Of a stretch of DNA of 64,000 bases, positions 34,359-43,626 are shown one piece after another (positions within the stretch are counted from its first letter, which is position 1; every line of letters begins with the position of its first letter). Position numbers and translations under genes: made by a program. Where the stretch lies: NCBI GenBank assembly GCA_023957115.1, contig JAMLHN010000003.1, forward strand, positions 64,927 to 128,926. The letters run 5' to 3'. The notes under the pieces were generated by a model. That model saw only the letters and a program-made list of their open reading frames with translations, made no database searches and was not told the DNA's origin. Source of the stretch: Thermomicrobiales bacterium. Its GTDB lineage: Bacteria; Chloroflexota; Chloroflexia; Thermomicrobiales; UBA6265.

Positions 34359-35399
34359 GTGATCGTGGTCACCGCGTCGTACGCAGCACGCCAGCTCGCC
34401 GTCCAGCGACAAGTCAATCGATACGGGCTCGATCTGCGCGTCATCCGCGCCGGTGAGCCACTGGAGCTGACCTACGCGAATGGCGGAGCCGGCGTCGATG
34501 ACGGGACGTCGAATCGTCCGGAGATTGAATGGATCGAAGACGCGCAGCGGGTGGTGCGCCCGGTCGATCGGACCGAGACCGTGCCGATTCGCGATTTTCT
34601 CGATGGCGCGCAACGGACGATTCCGCGCTTCGTGGGAACGACCTTCCCGGTGGTCGAGTCGATTTGCGCCGCGGCGGTCCTGGAACGGGAACCGCATGGG
34701 GTCGGCCAGGTCTGTGCCGGCACCATGGATTTTCAGGCGATCTGGATTCTTCCGCACAATTGTGGCGATGGGGAGATCCGGCGGTTCCGCGCGATGCTCG
34801 AGGAGCAGGGGATCGAGATTCGCGATCCGCTGGGCGATGCCGGTCCGGAGCTTCTCGATGACTACTCGACCATGGAACAGCGCATCTATGCCGTCGCCAT
34901 GGAGGCGCGCGCCGAGCACGAGGAGCGGGTCTACCGGAAATGGTGCGAGTTGTATGGCGATGCCGGTGACTGGATCGTGCTCGATGGCCGCCTGCGGAGT
35001 GGAAATTCGACGGCAATCGGACTCGTGAAGTCGTTTTCACGCCACTATTTGACGGGGCCGAGCGCAGCCGAGCTCTACCGAATGCCGGAAGCGCACCGGA
35101 CGGCGGCGTTCCGCATGTTCAAACGAGCGGGCGGCGATCCGATCACGGCCTGGTATCTCCGGTTGCGCGATGCGTCCGGGCTCGATCCCCGGCATGGGTT
35201 GGTGCGGATCGAGGTTTCGGGCGAGATCGATTCGGCTACCGAGATCGATGCCATCTCGGCGGCGTTGCTGGCCGAGCGGAGTCCGCGCGCGACCGGTGAC
35301 GACCGGTGGGCGACACTGCTCTATCCGATTTATCACCTCGAGCAGGCGCTCAAGCGTTATCTCGATGCCAATACGCGCGGCTGGGATGCCGCCTCGTAG
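34359..35399 (+). CDS. nurA: NurA-like nuclease
   Basis: The 346-residue protein matches NurA-domain order: an acidic DG motif in IRDFLDGAQRTIPRFVG followed by VVESICAAAVLERE, then WIVLDGRLRSGNSTAIGLVK near residue 203 (second acidic motif plus lysine). The C-terminal part includes YLTGPSAAELYRM and a LYPIYHLEQALKRYL helix. NurA is a single-strand endonuclease/5'-3' exonuclease that works with the HerA translocase in DNA end resection. The HerA-like gene follows after 9 bp, and SbcD and SbcC come next, which supports the call. The start is GTG. Confidence 0.78.
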   Translation: MIVVTASYAARQLAVQRQVNRYGLDLRVIRAGEPLELTYANGGAGVDDGTSNRPEIEWIEDAQRVVRPVDRTETVPIRDFLDGAQRTIPRFVGTTFPVVESICAAAVLEREPHGVGQVCAGTMDFQAIWILPHNCGDGEIRRFRAMLEEQGIEIRDPLGDAGPELLDDYSTMEQRIYAVAMEARAEHEERVYRKWCELYGDAGDWIVLDGRLRSGNSTAIGLVKSFSRHYLTGPSAAELYRMPEAHRTAAFRMFKRAGGDPITAWYLRLRDASGLDPRHGLVRIEVSGEIDSATEIDAISAALLAERSPRATGDDRWATLLYPIYHLEQALKRYLDANTRGWDAAS

Positions 35400-35408
35400 G
35401 AAACGACC

Positions 35409-37583
35409 ATGGTTGATCTCGAACAATTCGCGAGTCTCGTCGATGAGCTGGAGGCGGATCCCGGATCGCGCCTCGATCCTCGTCTGCGCGCGCTCTTCGG
35501 TGACTTGATCGACCAGCAGCATGGCGCCATCGGTCGAGTCGTCGCAAGCGAGCAGGAACCCGCCGGCTCGCATAGCTTCTACTTCTGGGCCAACGAAGAG
35601 CAACGCTCACTCGATGTCGGACATATCGTGGTCGGATTCTCTGAGGATGCCGCGGTCATTGGTGTGGTTGACGAACCACGTCGCTATTCCGATCTGCGCT
35701 CGTTCCTGGATGACTTTTACGACCGGCAGATCGAAGAAGCGATCGAAAGCCAGACGATCAGCAAACGGCCCGAGATCCTCGTTTTCGAAGTGACGGTCTT
35801 GCGGACCAAGCACGAACGGGACGATGTCGATTCACACCGTCCCGTCATTGCCGGACCCGTCTACTACGCCACCCGTGAAGCCATCGACTACGCGCTCGGT
35901 AAGCATGAGTTCGCTGGCGCGCCGATCGCGGCGTTGCTGCATACCAATGGAAATTACGAACGGGACGAGGTTGGGAATGTCCTGGTCGATGAGAAGGGCT
36001 ATGACGTCTTCCAACGGTCGCCGATCTGGATCGACGAGCACTATCTGCTTGGTCCGGAAGCCGGGCATGCGAACTGGACCGGGCAGTCCGGTCTGGCGAC
36101 GAAAACAAGTCATGTCCAGTTTTTGACCAGCGCAGTCTTCCAGCGCATGCGCGGTGAAGGGAAGAAGGTCGCGGCATTGATGTTCAACGTCAAGGGCGCC
36201 GATCTGATCTGGCTCGACAAGAGCGCGGTCCCGGACGACGAGCTGCGTGATGCCTACGATGCCGCCAAGTTCAAACCGCTCTCCGATGCCGATCTCGAAG
36301 CCTATGACGCCCTCGATCTCGAGATCGAGCCGTTCACGAACCTGCGCATCTTCGCTCCCTTCAAACCCGGTCAGCAACCATCAACAGACAAGGTGATGCT
36401 GGGGAGCTTCGGTGAGAAGTCCCGGCTCAATACCTTGCGGGATAATCCGGCCGAGACCTCGTGTCTCTATCCAGTGCTCTGGAGCATCCGGCCGCTTCTG
36501 GCGATGCCGCACAAGGTCTTCGAGCGCAACGACCTCGACGACAAGATGTGGGGGCTCATCTCCGAGCTTCGTGACGATCAGCGGATCACCTCACTCAAAT
36601 CGTTGCTGAAACGGCTCGATGAGGCGCTGATGGAGATCGAGGAGAACGGCGGCAGCGAATGGCACGGTCACCACAAGTTCACCATCCTCAAAGCCAAGAA
36701 TCGTTTCTACGGGCTGCCCTCCAAGTTCGGCGGTCTGGTCACCGAAGGCGAGGTCGACTTCGGCAATCTACCCCAGGTCGACAGCTCATTTACCGATCAG
36801 GAAGTGCGCGTGGTCGATATCGCGCATTGCAACAGTAATGTGCAGGAGCTCCTGGTTGCGTCAACCGTGAATCGTCTCTGGCAGCTCGCCGAACGGGATG
36901 AGCTGGGGGTCGACAAGCTGATCATCTTTGTCGACGAGCTCAACAAGTACGCTCCCGGTGGGAGCGAAGGGGCGCTGCGCGACACGCTGGTCGATATCGC
37001 CGCCCGCGGCCGTCACCTCAATGTCGTGCTCTTCGGCGCGCAACAGTTCCGCTCCAAGGTCGAAAGCGAGATCCTCGGCAACTGTGGCACCTCGTTCTAC
37101 GGGCGTATTGGCGACGAGGAGATCATCAATTCGTCGTACCGGTCATTGAGCGAGACGACGAAATCGGAGCTGCTCGGGCTGCGTAAGGGACGTCTGCTCA
37201 TCCGGCATGCGCACTTCCGCTCGCCGTTGTTCGGTTCGTTCCCCCGGCCGCCGGTGATTTCCGGCAGCGAGGGGCAGCGGGTGTTCAACGATCCGAAACG
37301 GATCGTTGGCTCCAATGGAAACTTGGCGAATGCCGGAGTCTCCAACCCATCCGATGCGTTGTATTTCCTGCTCAAGCGGTTGTCGCCCGACGAGCGTATC
37401 AATCGAGGCATCGTCCGCACCGAAGCCGAAGGCTTGACCGATGCGCAGGTGCAGCAGATCTGCCTCTCGGTCGAACAGCAATGGAACAAGATCCGCGACA
37501 CCTCGGCCGCGCGGCGCATGACTCCCTGGACCATCATCAAACACCAGATCCAGGAAGCCAAACGGATGAATTCGCTTGGTTGA
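35409..37583 (+). CDS. herA: HerA-like DNA translocase ATPase
   Basis: 724 residues. The N-terminal 150 look like a HAS-barrel; the ATPase core begins near residue 215. The phosphate loop reads TGQSGLATKTS (about 224-234) instead of GxTGSGKS/T, so Gly before Lys is replaced by Thr. Walker B is LIIFVDELNKYAP, and further motifs are VVLFGAQQFRSKVESEILG and NCGTSFYGRIGDEE (sensor/arginine finger region). A long segment separates the two Walker motifs. HerA hexamers pump DNA for NurA. The coupling of this pair to SbcDC mirrors archaeal HerA-NurA-Mre11-Rad50 clusters. Confidence 0.82.
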   Translation: MVDLEQFASLVDELEADPGSRLDPRLRALFGDLIDQQHGAIGRVVASEQEPAGSHSFYFWANEEQRSLDVGHIVVGFSEDAAVIGVVDEPRRYSDLRSFLDDFYDRQIEEAIESQTISKRPEILVFEVTVLRTKHERDDVDSHRPVIAGPVYYATREAIDYALGKHEFAGAPIAALLHTNGNYERDEVGNVLVDEKGYDVFQRSPIWIDEHYLLGPEAGHANWTGQSGLATKTSHVQFLTSAVFQRMRGEGKKVAALMFNVKGADLIWLDKSAVPDDELRDAYDAAKFKPLSDADLEAYDALDLEIEPFTNLRIFAPFKPGQQPSTDKVMLGSFGEKSRLNTLRDNPAETSCLYPVLWSIRPLLAMPHKVFERNDLDDKMWGLISELRDDQRITSLKSLLKRLDEALMEIEENGGSEWHGHHKFTILKAKNRFYGLPSKFGGLVTEGEVDFGNLPQVDSSFTDQEVRVVDIAHCNSNVQELLVASTVNRLWQLAERDELGVDKLIIFVDELNKYAPGGSEGALRDTLVDIAARGRHLNVVLFGAQQFRSKVESEILGNCGTSFYGRIGDEEIINSSYRSLSETTKSELLGLRKGRLLIRHAHFRSPLFGSFPRPPVISGSEGQRVFNDPKRIVGSNGNLANAGVSNPSDALYFLLKRLSPDERINRGIVRTEAEGLTDAQVQQICLSVEQQWNKIRDTSAARRMTPWTIIKHQIQEAKRMNSLG

Positions 37584-37979
37584 GCTCATGATGCCCCGCT
37601 CGTTCACTATTCCCTCCGTCGTCCCGAACGACGTGGAGGGATTTCTCCTCGCCCGAAACGCTGCCCCCGAGTCCCAAACCGCACGTTGTCATCCTGAGCG
37701 AAGTCGAAGGATCTCCTCGCCGCAGCGAGTGGTACGAGACAACTGTTCTCCGAGAGAATCGTCAACCGAAGGCCCCGACCGAGCGAGATTCTTCGCGTTG
37801 CTCAGAATGACAGATGGACTAGGGGCGTTCACAGAGCGTGACCTTGTTCATGGACGCAGCAGGACACGGAGGTCCTGCACTACACCCACGATTGGGTTGT
37901 CTTCGCGCGTCGAGCCCTGGCAACTCGATCTCCTCCGGACTCCGGACTCCGGACCCCGGACCCCAGGACGCACGACCCG
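37584..37979. other. 396-bp gene-free region packed with dispersed repeats
   Basis: No supported gene. It holds an inverted pair of the TCATCCTGAGCG type: TGTCATCCTGAGCGAAGTCG from 37687 and the opposing CTTCGCGTTGCTCAGAATGA ending 37812. A weaker related copy lies near 37618-37650. A heptad run at 37931-37969 (TCCGGACTCCGGACTCCGGA onwards) directly precedes sbcD. The sbcD promoter could not be identified, and read-through from herA is possible. Confidence 0.65.
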
Positions 37980-39167
37980 ATGAACCCGCTGCGCATCGCC
38001 CACATTTCCGATACCCATCTCGGGTACCGCGCACTTGGCAAGACCGACCCCCTGACCGGGCGGAACCAGCGCTCGATCGATGTCGAGAACGCCTTTGCCG
38101 ACGCGGTCACCGATATCCTGAAACGCGATGTCGATCTGGTGGTCCATTCGGGCGATCTCTTCAATCAGACCCGGCCCGCCTATGCGTCGATCGGGTCAGC
38201 CATGCGCCAGTTTCGCCGGCTCGAAGAACGGGGTATTCCCTCGGTGGTCATCGGTGGCAACCACGACACGCCGCGGTTGCGCTCGTCGGGTTCGGTCTTC
38301 TCCTTGATGCACCTGGTCAACCCGACCATCCGTTTCGTGGGTGGGTATGAGACCGAGATCGTGCCCTTCCCCGAGCTCGATCTGACCGTGACCGCGGTTC
38401 CGCATGGCCGCTTGACCGAACCGATCCCGCCGGCCGCCTTTCCCAACCCGGAAACACGCAACATCCTGATCACCCATGGGTTCGTCCCCGGTATGACGCA
38501 GGTCGGTCATCGGGAGCCGGGTGAGGAGGAGATCGACGAAACACTCCTTCCGGCAGACTTTGATTACATCGCGTTGGGTCATTTCCATATTCGCGGTGAG
38601 GTGCGCCCAAATGCCTGGTACGCGGGTTCGACCGAACGATTCGGATTCGCGGATGAACCGGTCGTCCCCGGATATCTCATCGTCGAGCTCGGCGAGCGGG
38701 GTACGCCACCGGTCGTCGAGACGGTCAAGACGCATGCGCGGCCCATGCTCCGCTGGCGGATCGATGAAGAAGAGACCAACGAAAAGGACGCGATCCAGAT
38801 CGCCGGGTTGATCCTCGAGTGGTTGCGGGAAGAGAACAAGCCGGATGCGATGGCGATGGCCGTCGTCTTCGGGGTCCCGCGTGCCATCAGGCGACAAGTC
38901 GAGCAGATCTTGCGCGAAGAGGCCGCCGAGCTTGTCTGGACGATCCAGGTACGTGGCGCCAGCGACGTGCTGGCGGGACTCGGCCGGGAACGGGTCGATC
39001 TGCCCGCAATCGATCTGGAGCAACTCTTCAACCGGTTCCTCGAAACCGAGCGGACCAACGGGAATCACGACCCGGCGTTTTCTGCCCGGGTCGGAGAGAT
39101 CGGTCGGGCCGAGCTGCGGAAAGCGCAGGCGGCCCTGGCTGCTGAGCTGGCGAACGAGGGATCGTGA
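37980..39167 (+). CDS. sbcD: Exonuclease SbcCD subunit D (Mre11-like)
   Basis: 395 residues: metallophosphoesterase motifs IAHISDTHLGYR, VVHSGDLFNQT, IGGNHDTPR, ILITHGF and ALGHFHI, in family order. Mre11/SbcD is a manganese nuclease that opens DNA ends and hairpins with its ATPase partner. The TGA overlaps the sbcC ATG. Confidence 0.95.
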   Translation: MNPLRIAHISDTHLGYRALGKTDPLTGRNQRSIDVENAFADAVTDILKRDVDLVVHSGDLFNQTRPAYASIGSAMRQFRRLEERGIPSVVIGGNHDTPRLRSSGSVFSLMHLVNPTIRFVGGYETEIVPFPELDLTVTAVPHGRLTEPIPPAAFPNPETRNILITHGFVPGMTQVGHREPGEEEIDETLLPADFDYIALGHFHIRGEVRPNAWYAGSTERFGFADEPVVPGYLIVELGERGTPPVVETVKTHARPMLRWRIDEEETNEKDAIQIAGLILEWLREENKPDAMAMAVVFGVPRAIRRQVEQILREEAAELVWTIQVRGASDVLAGLGRERVDLPAIDLEQLFNRFLETERTNGNHDPAFSARVGEIGRAELRKAQAALAAELANEGS

Positions 39168-41980
39168 TGCGGCTGATCGAAGTCGAGATCGAGAACTACA
39201 AGCAATATGCGGGCGCCCATGTCTTCCGGCCGGGTGAAAAGGCGATGGTGGCCATCGTCGGGCAAAATGGCGCTGGCAAGACCACCCTCTTCGAAGCGAT
39301 CGAATGGTGTCTCTACAACCCAACGCGCATCAAGAACGATTCCATCACTCCGCGGATGCACGGGGGCAAACCTCGGGTGCGGGTCGTGTTGGAGGACACC
39401 AACACGGGGGTCGTCTATGAGGTCGAACGCCTGCTCAAGGGTGGCTCGACCCAAGCCGAGATCTACCGGCAGGATCAGCCGGAATCCCCCCTTGTGCAGG
39501 GAACCCGCCAGGTCACCGACTATGTCACCCGCGAGCTGACCGGGCTTTCTCATACCGCGTTCGTCGCGACCTTCTTCACCCGCCAGAAGGAGCTCACGTT
39601 CTTTGGCGATCTGGGAGCCACCGAGCGGCGTGCGCAAGTCGGACGATTGCTTGGTTTGGAGACGATCCGCATCGCGCAACGTTCGATCGGCGAGCAGCGT
39701 AGTCGCAAACAGGCGGAAGCGAAGGTCAAGCGCGACCAGTACGAGGAGCAGACGGCAGGGCTCGATTTTCCGACCGAGCGTGCGCGACTCGACACGGTCA
39801 TCATGGAACAGACTGTCGTACGTGATGCGACTCGGTCGGAGGCAGCGGTCCGTCAAACCGAAACCTCGGCCGCCACCGCTGCCCGCGAGCTAGCCCAGCA
39901 ACGGTTCGCCCAGAACGCATCGCTGCTTCAGGAGCTGGAACGCGCCGCTGGCGAGCATCGCCGGTTCGAGGAGATGCTCGCCAATGCCCGGAACGAGCTT
40001 GAAGCGATCGGCCGCGCGGAAGCCGAAATCGTCACGCAACAGGACGAAGCCGGAAGGGAACCCAACCTCCGATCTGCGCTCGAAGCACACGATCAGCAGA
40101 AACAGAAACTGGAAACGTCCAATCGGCTACACCAGGAGCTGACGGCGCTTTTCGATGGGCGGGATCAGCTCGAATCGACCCTTGGCGCGGACGAGCGAGC
40201 CGGTCTGGCCGGCGACCGAGCGGCGATCGAACGCGCGCGCCATATGGTTGCCGCGTTCGACGGCGCTATCGACCGGATCGGCAAGATCGACCTCGAGGCC
40301 CTGCGGCAGCGGTTCGACAACACCCGCACGCTGGCCGAACTGGCAAAACGCAAAGACGAGGAATCGGCCAAGCTCGAAAAGATGGAGGCCCTCGCCGGGG
40401 ACCTGGAGCGCCAGGTCGAGACACTTCGTCAGGACGGCACGCCGGCGGAGCGCGTTGCCCGCATCCATGCCGAGCGCACCCAGCTGCGCGAAGGCGCAAC
40501 CTCGGCAAGCTCGCTCGCCAGTCAAACCGAGCAACGGATGCGGCCATTGCAAACGCTCGAGCGCAATTTGCGCAACGCCGATTTCGGCGATGCCTGCCCC
40601 ACCTGCGCCCGGCCGTTCCAGCCGGGCGAGGCGGATCGGACACTGCACGCTTTGGCAGAACAGATCGCGGTCATGGACGTGGAGATCGCGAGTCAGCGGC
40701 AAACCGCCGAGCATTTGACCTCCCGTGCCGATCAGTTGGGGAAGAACCTGGCCGCGCTCGAGCAGGAGGCGGAGGAGTACCAGAAGCTGCTGGGCCGGAT
40801 CGAAAAGGGCGCGGAGGTCATCCAGGGGCAACGAGAGCTCGTGGCGACGATCGAATTGGAGCTCGGCCGGCTGAAACGTGCGGCGAACCGGCAGGATGTT
40901 CCCCAGCAACCTGAGATCGAACGGCTCGATACCGAGCTCCGGGATGCGGAAGCGCTTTGTCAGCGGCGACCCCAGTTGGAGATCAGGCGCGAGCAGGTTC
41001 GAGCTTCGATCGAGCGCCAGGTCGCCCTCGAGGAGCAGCTTGATAGTCTCGGAACTATTGCGTACGACATCGACGCGCACCGGCAGGACTATGCCGCCTG
41101 GGAGCGCGCTCGCGATGCCGTCGCTCGTATCGAGGAACTGCAGAAGCGGGTGGCCGAACGGCCTGCACGCGAGACGGCGATCGTCACTGCGACCAGCCGG
41201 TTGACCGAACTGGACGCCGAGCAGGAGGGGCTTCGCGGTCAGATCGCGGAGCTCGGGTTCGAGCGGTCGGAGGTGGACGAGGCGAATCGCATCGAAGCCG
41301 AGGCGCTCGACCGGGAACGTGCCGCCACTGCCGCGGCCCATGCGGCCGAGAATGCGCTCCGCGAGGCGCAACGCGAGCGTGAGGATCTCGACAAGCTCGA
41401 ATCCAGGCTCAAGGCGCTTTCGGACGAGGCGTTGGCCGCGGGGGTCGCCGCGGACGAGCTCGACCGGATCTACCGGGAGTTTGCGCGTTTCGAGAAGTAC
41501 GTTGCCGTTGCGGTCACGCCGGTGCTGGGAGAGATCGCCAGTGAGCTGTTAGAAAAGGTCACCGACGGGAAATACGACCGGATCGAGTTCACCGAGGATT
41601 ATGGGATCGAGGTCTACGATGGCGAGGAAGACCGCTTCCCGCTCAACCAGTTTTCCGGTGGAGAGCGCGATGTCATCGCGCTTTGCGCCCGGCTTGCGCT
41701 TTCTCAGGTCATCGGTGGACAGGCGGCCACGCCTATTCAGTTCATGGTGCTCGACGAAGTCTTCGGCTCACTCGATATCGACCGGCGCCGCAATCTGATG
41801 GAAATGCTGCAACGTCTCATGGAAGAGAATCGGGCTTTCCAGCAGCTCTTCGTCATCAGTCATGTCGATGATGTCCGCGCTGGTCCCATGTTCGACGAGG
41901 TCTGGCGCGTCGCCGAAACGTCCGATGGCATCAGCCAGCTGGAGCAGGTGTCGGTCACCGGCGCTCTTGAAGACTATTGA
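39164..41980 (+). CDS. sbcC: Exonuclease SbcCD subunit C (Rad50-like)
   Basis: 938 residues of SMC-like architecture. The N-terminal ATPase half has Walker A VGQNGAGKTTLFEA, followed by long coiled coils. A zinc-hook DACPTCARPF (CxxC) lies near residue 480. The C-terminal half has signature FSGGERDVIALCARLALSQ and Walker B MVLDEVFGSLDIDRR. It bridges and senses DNA ends for SbcD. With the NurA-HerA genes upstream this makes a complete resection module. The TGA is followed at once by a heptad repeat. Confidence 0.95.
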   Translation: MMRLIEVEIENYKQYAGAHVFRPGEKAMVAIVGQNGAGKTTLFEAIEWCLYNPTRIKNDSITPRMHGGKPRVRVVLEDTNTGVVYEVERLLKGGSTQAEIYRQDQPESPLVQGTRQVTDYVTRELTGLSHTAFVATFFTRQKELTFFGDLGATERRAQVGRLLGLETIRIAQRSIGEQRSRKQAEAKVKRDQYEEQTAGLDFPTERARLDTVIMEQTVVRDATRSEAAVRQTETSAATAARELAQQRFAQNASLLQELERAAGEHRRFEEMLANARNELEAIGRAEAEIVTQQDEAGREPNLRSALEAHDQQKQKLETSNRLHQELTALFDGRDQLESTLGADERAGLAGDRAAIERARHMVAAFDGAIDRIGKIDLEALRQRFDNTRTLAELAKRKDEESAKLEKMEALAGDLERQVETLRQDGTPAERVARIHAERTQLREGATSASSLASQTEQRMRPLQTLERNLRNADFGDACPTCARPFQPGEADRTLHALAEQIAVMDVEIASQRQTAEHLTSRADQLGKNLAALEQEAEEYQKLLGRIEKGAEVIQGQRELVATIELELGRLKRAANRQDVPQQPEIERLDTELRDAEALCQRRPQLEIRREQVRASIERQVALEEQLDSLGTIAYDIDAHRQDYAAWERARDAVARIEELQKRVAERPARETAIVTATSRLTELDAEQEGLRGQIAELGFERSEVDEANRIEAEALDRERAATAAAHAAENALREAQREREDLDKLESRLKALSDEALAAGVAADELDRIYREFARFEKYVAVAVTPVLGEIASELLEKVTDGKYDRIEFTEDYGIEVYDGEEDRFPLNQFSGGERDVIALCARLALSQVIGGQAATPIQFMVLDEVFGSLDIDRRRNLMEMLQRLMEENRAFQQLFVISHVDDVRAGPMFDEVWRVAETSDGISQLEQVSVTGALEDY

Positions 41981-41983
41981 GTT

Positions 41984-42211
41984 GAGGAGCTGGGAACTAG
42001 GATTTAGGAGCGAGTCGGACGTTCCTGTGGCGATCGTACCGATTCGAAGGAGTATGCGTTTTGCACACTGATAAGTTGAGTTATAGCGTATTCGTACAAC
42101 TGATTGGTGGTATGAGCTGAAAGGTTTTCGATGTAGGGGAGTGAGGTCGCTTTCACATGGATCGTGGGCTCCCTGTGGTCCCAACTCCCAGATCCTAGCT
42201 CCCAGCTCCTC
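41984..42211. repeat. Imperfect 27-bp inverted heptad repeat enclosing an AT-richer segment
   Basis: The arms at 41984-42010 and 42185-42211 match at 24 of 27 positions in inverted orientation (GAGGAGCTGGGA..CTAGGAT..). They start at the sbcC stop and end on the aminotransferase stop. The 174 bp between them are AT-richer and hold no recognisable gene. Confidence 0.75.
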
Positions 42212-43560
42212 TACGCCAGCCCGCGCTCGGCGGTGATTTCGTCGATCGCGGCAGCGGCCACCTCGGCGGCGTGGGCGAGTTGCTCGCGTGTAGAGATGAG
42301 GGGTGGGGCCATTTCGAAGGCGGAGGGGCCGATCGCGCAGACGAGCACGCCCTTTTCCTGCATGCGACGGACGATGGCTGGCACCGTGTCGTCGGCAAAG
42401 GACGCTTTGGTTGCCTTGTCGCTGGTGAAATCGACGGCGTGCCACATGCCGATCCCGCGCACATCGCCGACGATCGGTTTGTCGAGCAGGAGCTTCTTCA
42501 GCACCCCCTGGAACCACTCGCCATCGCGGGCGGCCTTCTCGACGAGGCCGTCGCGCTCCTTGATCTCGATCACCTTCAACGCCGCTACCGCGGCGGACGC
42601 ATGCCCGCTGAAGGTATGGACGTGCCGGAAGATCGGCAGGGTGTCCGCGATCTCCGGACGGGTGATCACGCCACCCATCGGCATATAGCCAGCCGTCAAT
42701 GCCTTGGCGATGGTCACGATGTCTGGTTCGACGCCGAAATGGTCCATGGCGAACCATTTGCCGGTGCGGCCGAACCCGGTGATGACCTCGTCGGCGATCA
42801 GCAGGACATCGTATCTGTTGCAGATCTCGCGTACCCGTTGCCAGTACCGCGCCGGTGGCATCTGGACCCCATGCGCCTGCATGATCGGCTCGCCGATGAA
42901 TGCCGCGACATAATCCGGGCCTTCGTGCAGGATCTGTTGTTCCAGGTAGGTGGCGCAGAAATCGGCGAAGTCATCGTCTGCCATCCCGAACGGATTGCGG
43001 TAATGGGCAGGACCGGGAATGTGCGAGTATCCGGGCACGCCCGGTTCCGAGATATGCCGGGTTCCCAGCCAGTCGGTGGCGGCAAGGGCACCCATGGTTG
43101 CGCCGTGATAGGCATTCCACCGGGCGATGATCTTGTGAGCGCGTGGTTTGCGGCCGGCGGCGATGTGGTACTGCTTGGCGAGCTTGATGGCGGTTTCGAC
43201 CGCTTCCGACCCGCCACTGACATAGACGATGCGTGACAATCGACCCGGCGCCAACGATGCGATCTTGGCCGACAGCTGAATGGTTGGCTCGGCCAGATTT
43301 GCAACTGTCCCGACATAGTGCAGGGTGCGCATCTGCTCGTAGACAGCGCGGGCGATCTCTTCGTTGCCATACCCGAGCGAGTTCGCCCGGGTATGGCTCC
43401 CCATCATGTCGATATAGCTGTGGCCATCGATGTCCGCCAGCCCGACTCCTTCGCCTTCGACGAAGATCATCGGACCCCGTTGTTTCAGTTCCTCGATCTG
43501 GACCAGCGGGAAGATGCTGTGCTCCCAGGCGAGTTGTTCGAGATCACGGGATGCGGACAT
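42211..43560 (-). CDS. Class III aminotransferase (PLP-dependent)
   Basis: 449 residues of the acetylornithine/beta-alanine-pyruvate/glutamate-1-semialdehyde type. PLP-site features: VYVSGGSEAVETAIKLAKQY, ARWNAYHGATMGALA, LLIADEVITGFGRTGKWFA and the Schiff-base Lys in VTIAKALTAGYMPMGG. The C-terminal AFEMAPPLIST resembles omega-amino acid aminotransferases. It is convergent with sbcC. The amino donor is not determined. Confidence 0.93.
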   Translation of the reverse strand: MSASRDLEQLAWEHSIFPLVQIEELKQRGPMIFVEGEGVGLADIDGHSYIDMMGSHTRANSLGYGNEEIARAVYEQMRTLHYVGTVANLAEPTIQLSAKIASLAPGRLSRIVYVSGGSEAVETAIKLAKQYHIAAGRKPRAHKIIARWNAYHGATMGALAATDWLGTRHISEPGVPGYSHIPGPAHYRNPFGMADDDFADFCATYLEQQILHEGPDYVAAFIGEPIMQAHGVQMPPARYWQRVREICNRYDVLLIADEVITGFGRTGKWFAMDHFGVEPDIVTIAKALTAGYMPMGGVITRPEIADTLPIFRHVHTFSGHASAAVAALKVIEIKERDGLVEKAARDGEWFQGVLKKLLLDKPIVGDVRGIGMWHAVDFTSDKATKASFADDTVPAIVRRMQEKGVLVCAIGPSAFEMAPPLISTREQLAHAAEVAAAAIDEITAERGLA

Positions 43561-43584
43561 AGGTGGCTCTTCCTAAGGGAAATG

Positions 43585-43621
43585 GTCCAGTGTCCAGGGA
43601 ATTTTGTTCTGGACACTGGAC
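43585..43621. repeat. 13-bp inverted heptad-type repeat
   Basis: GTCCAGTGTCCAG and its exact complement CTGGACACTGGAC enclose 11 bp, right after the stop of the PRC-barrel gene and before the aminotransferase start. It would fold like a terminator. Confidence 0.75.
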
Positions 43622-43626
43622 TCCGA

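Noticed and set aside
42011..42184. Gene fragment in the AT-richer segment between sbcC and the aminotransferase
   Set aside because: Short frames only, no ribosome site and no recognisable motif on either strand.
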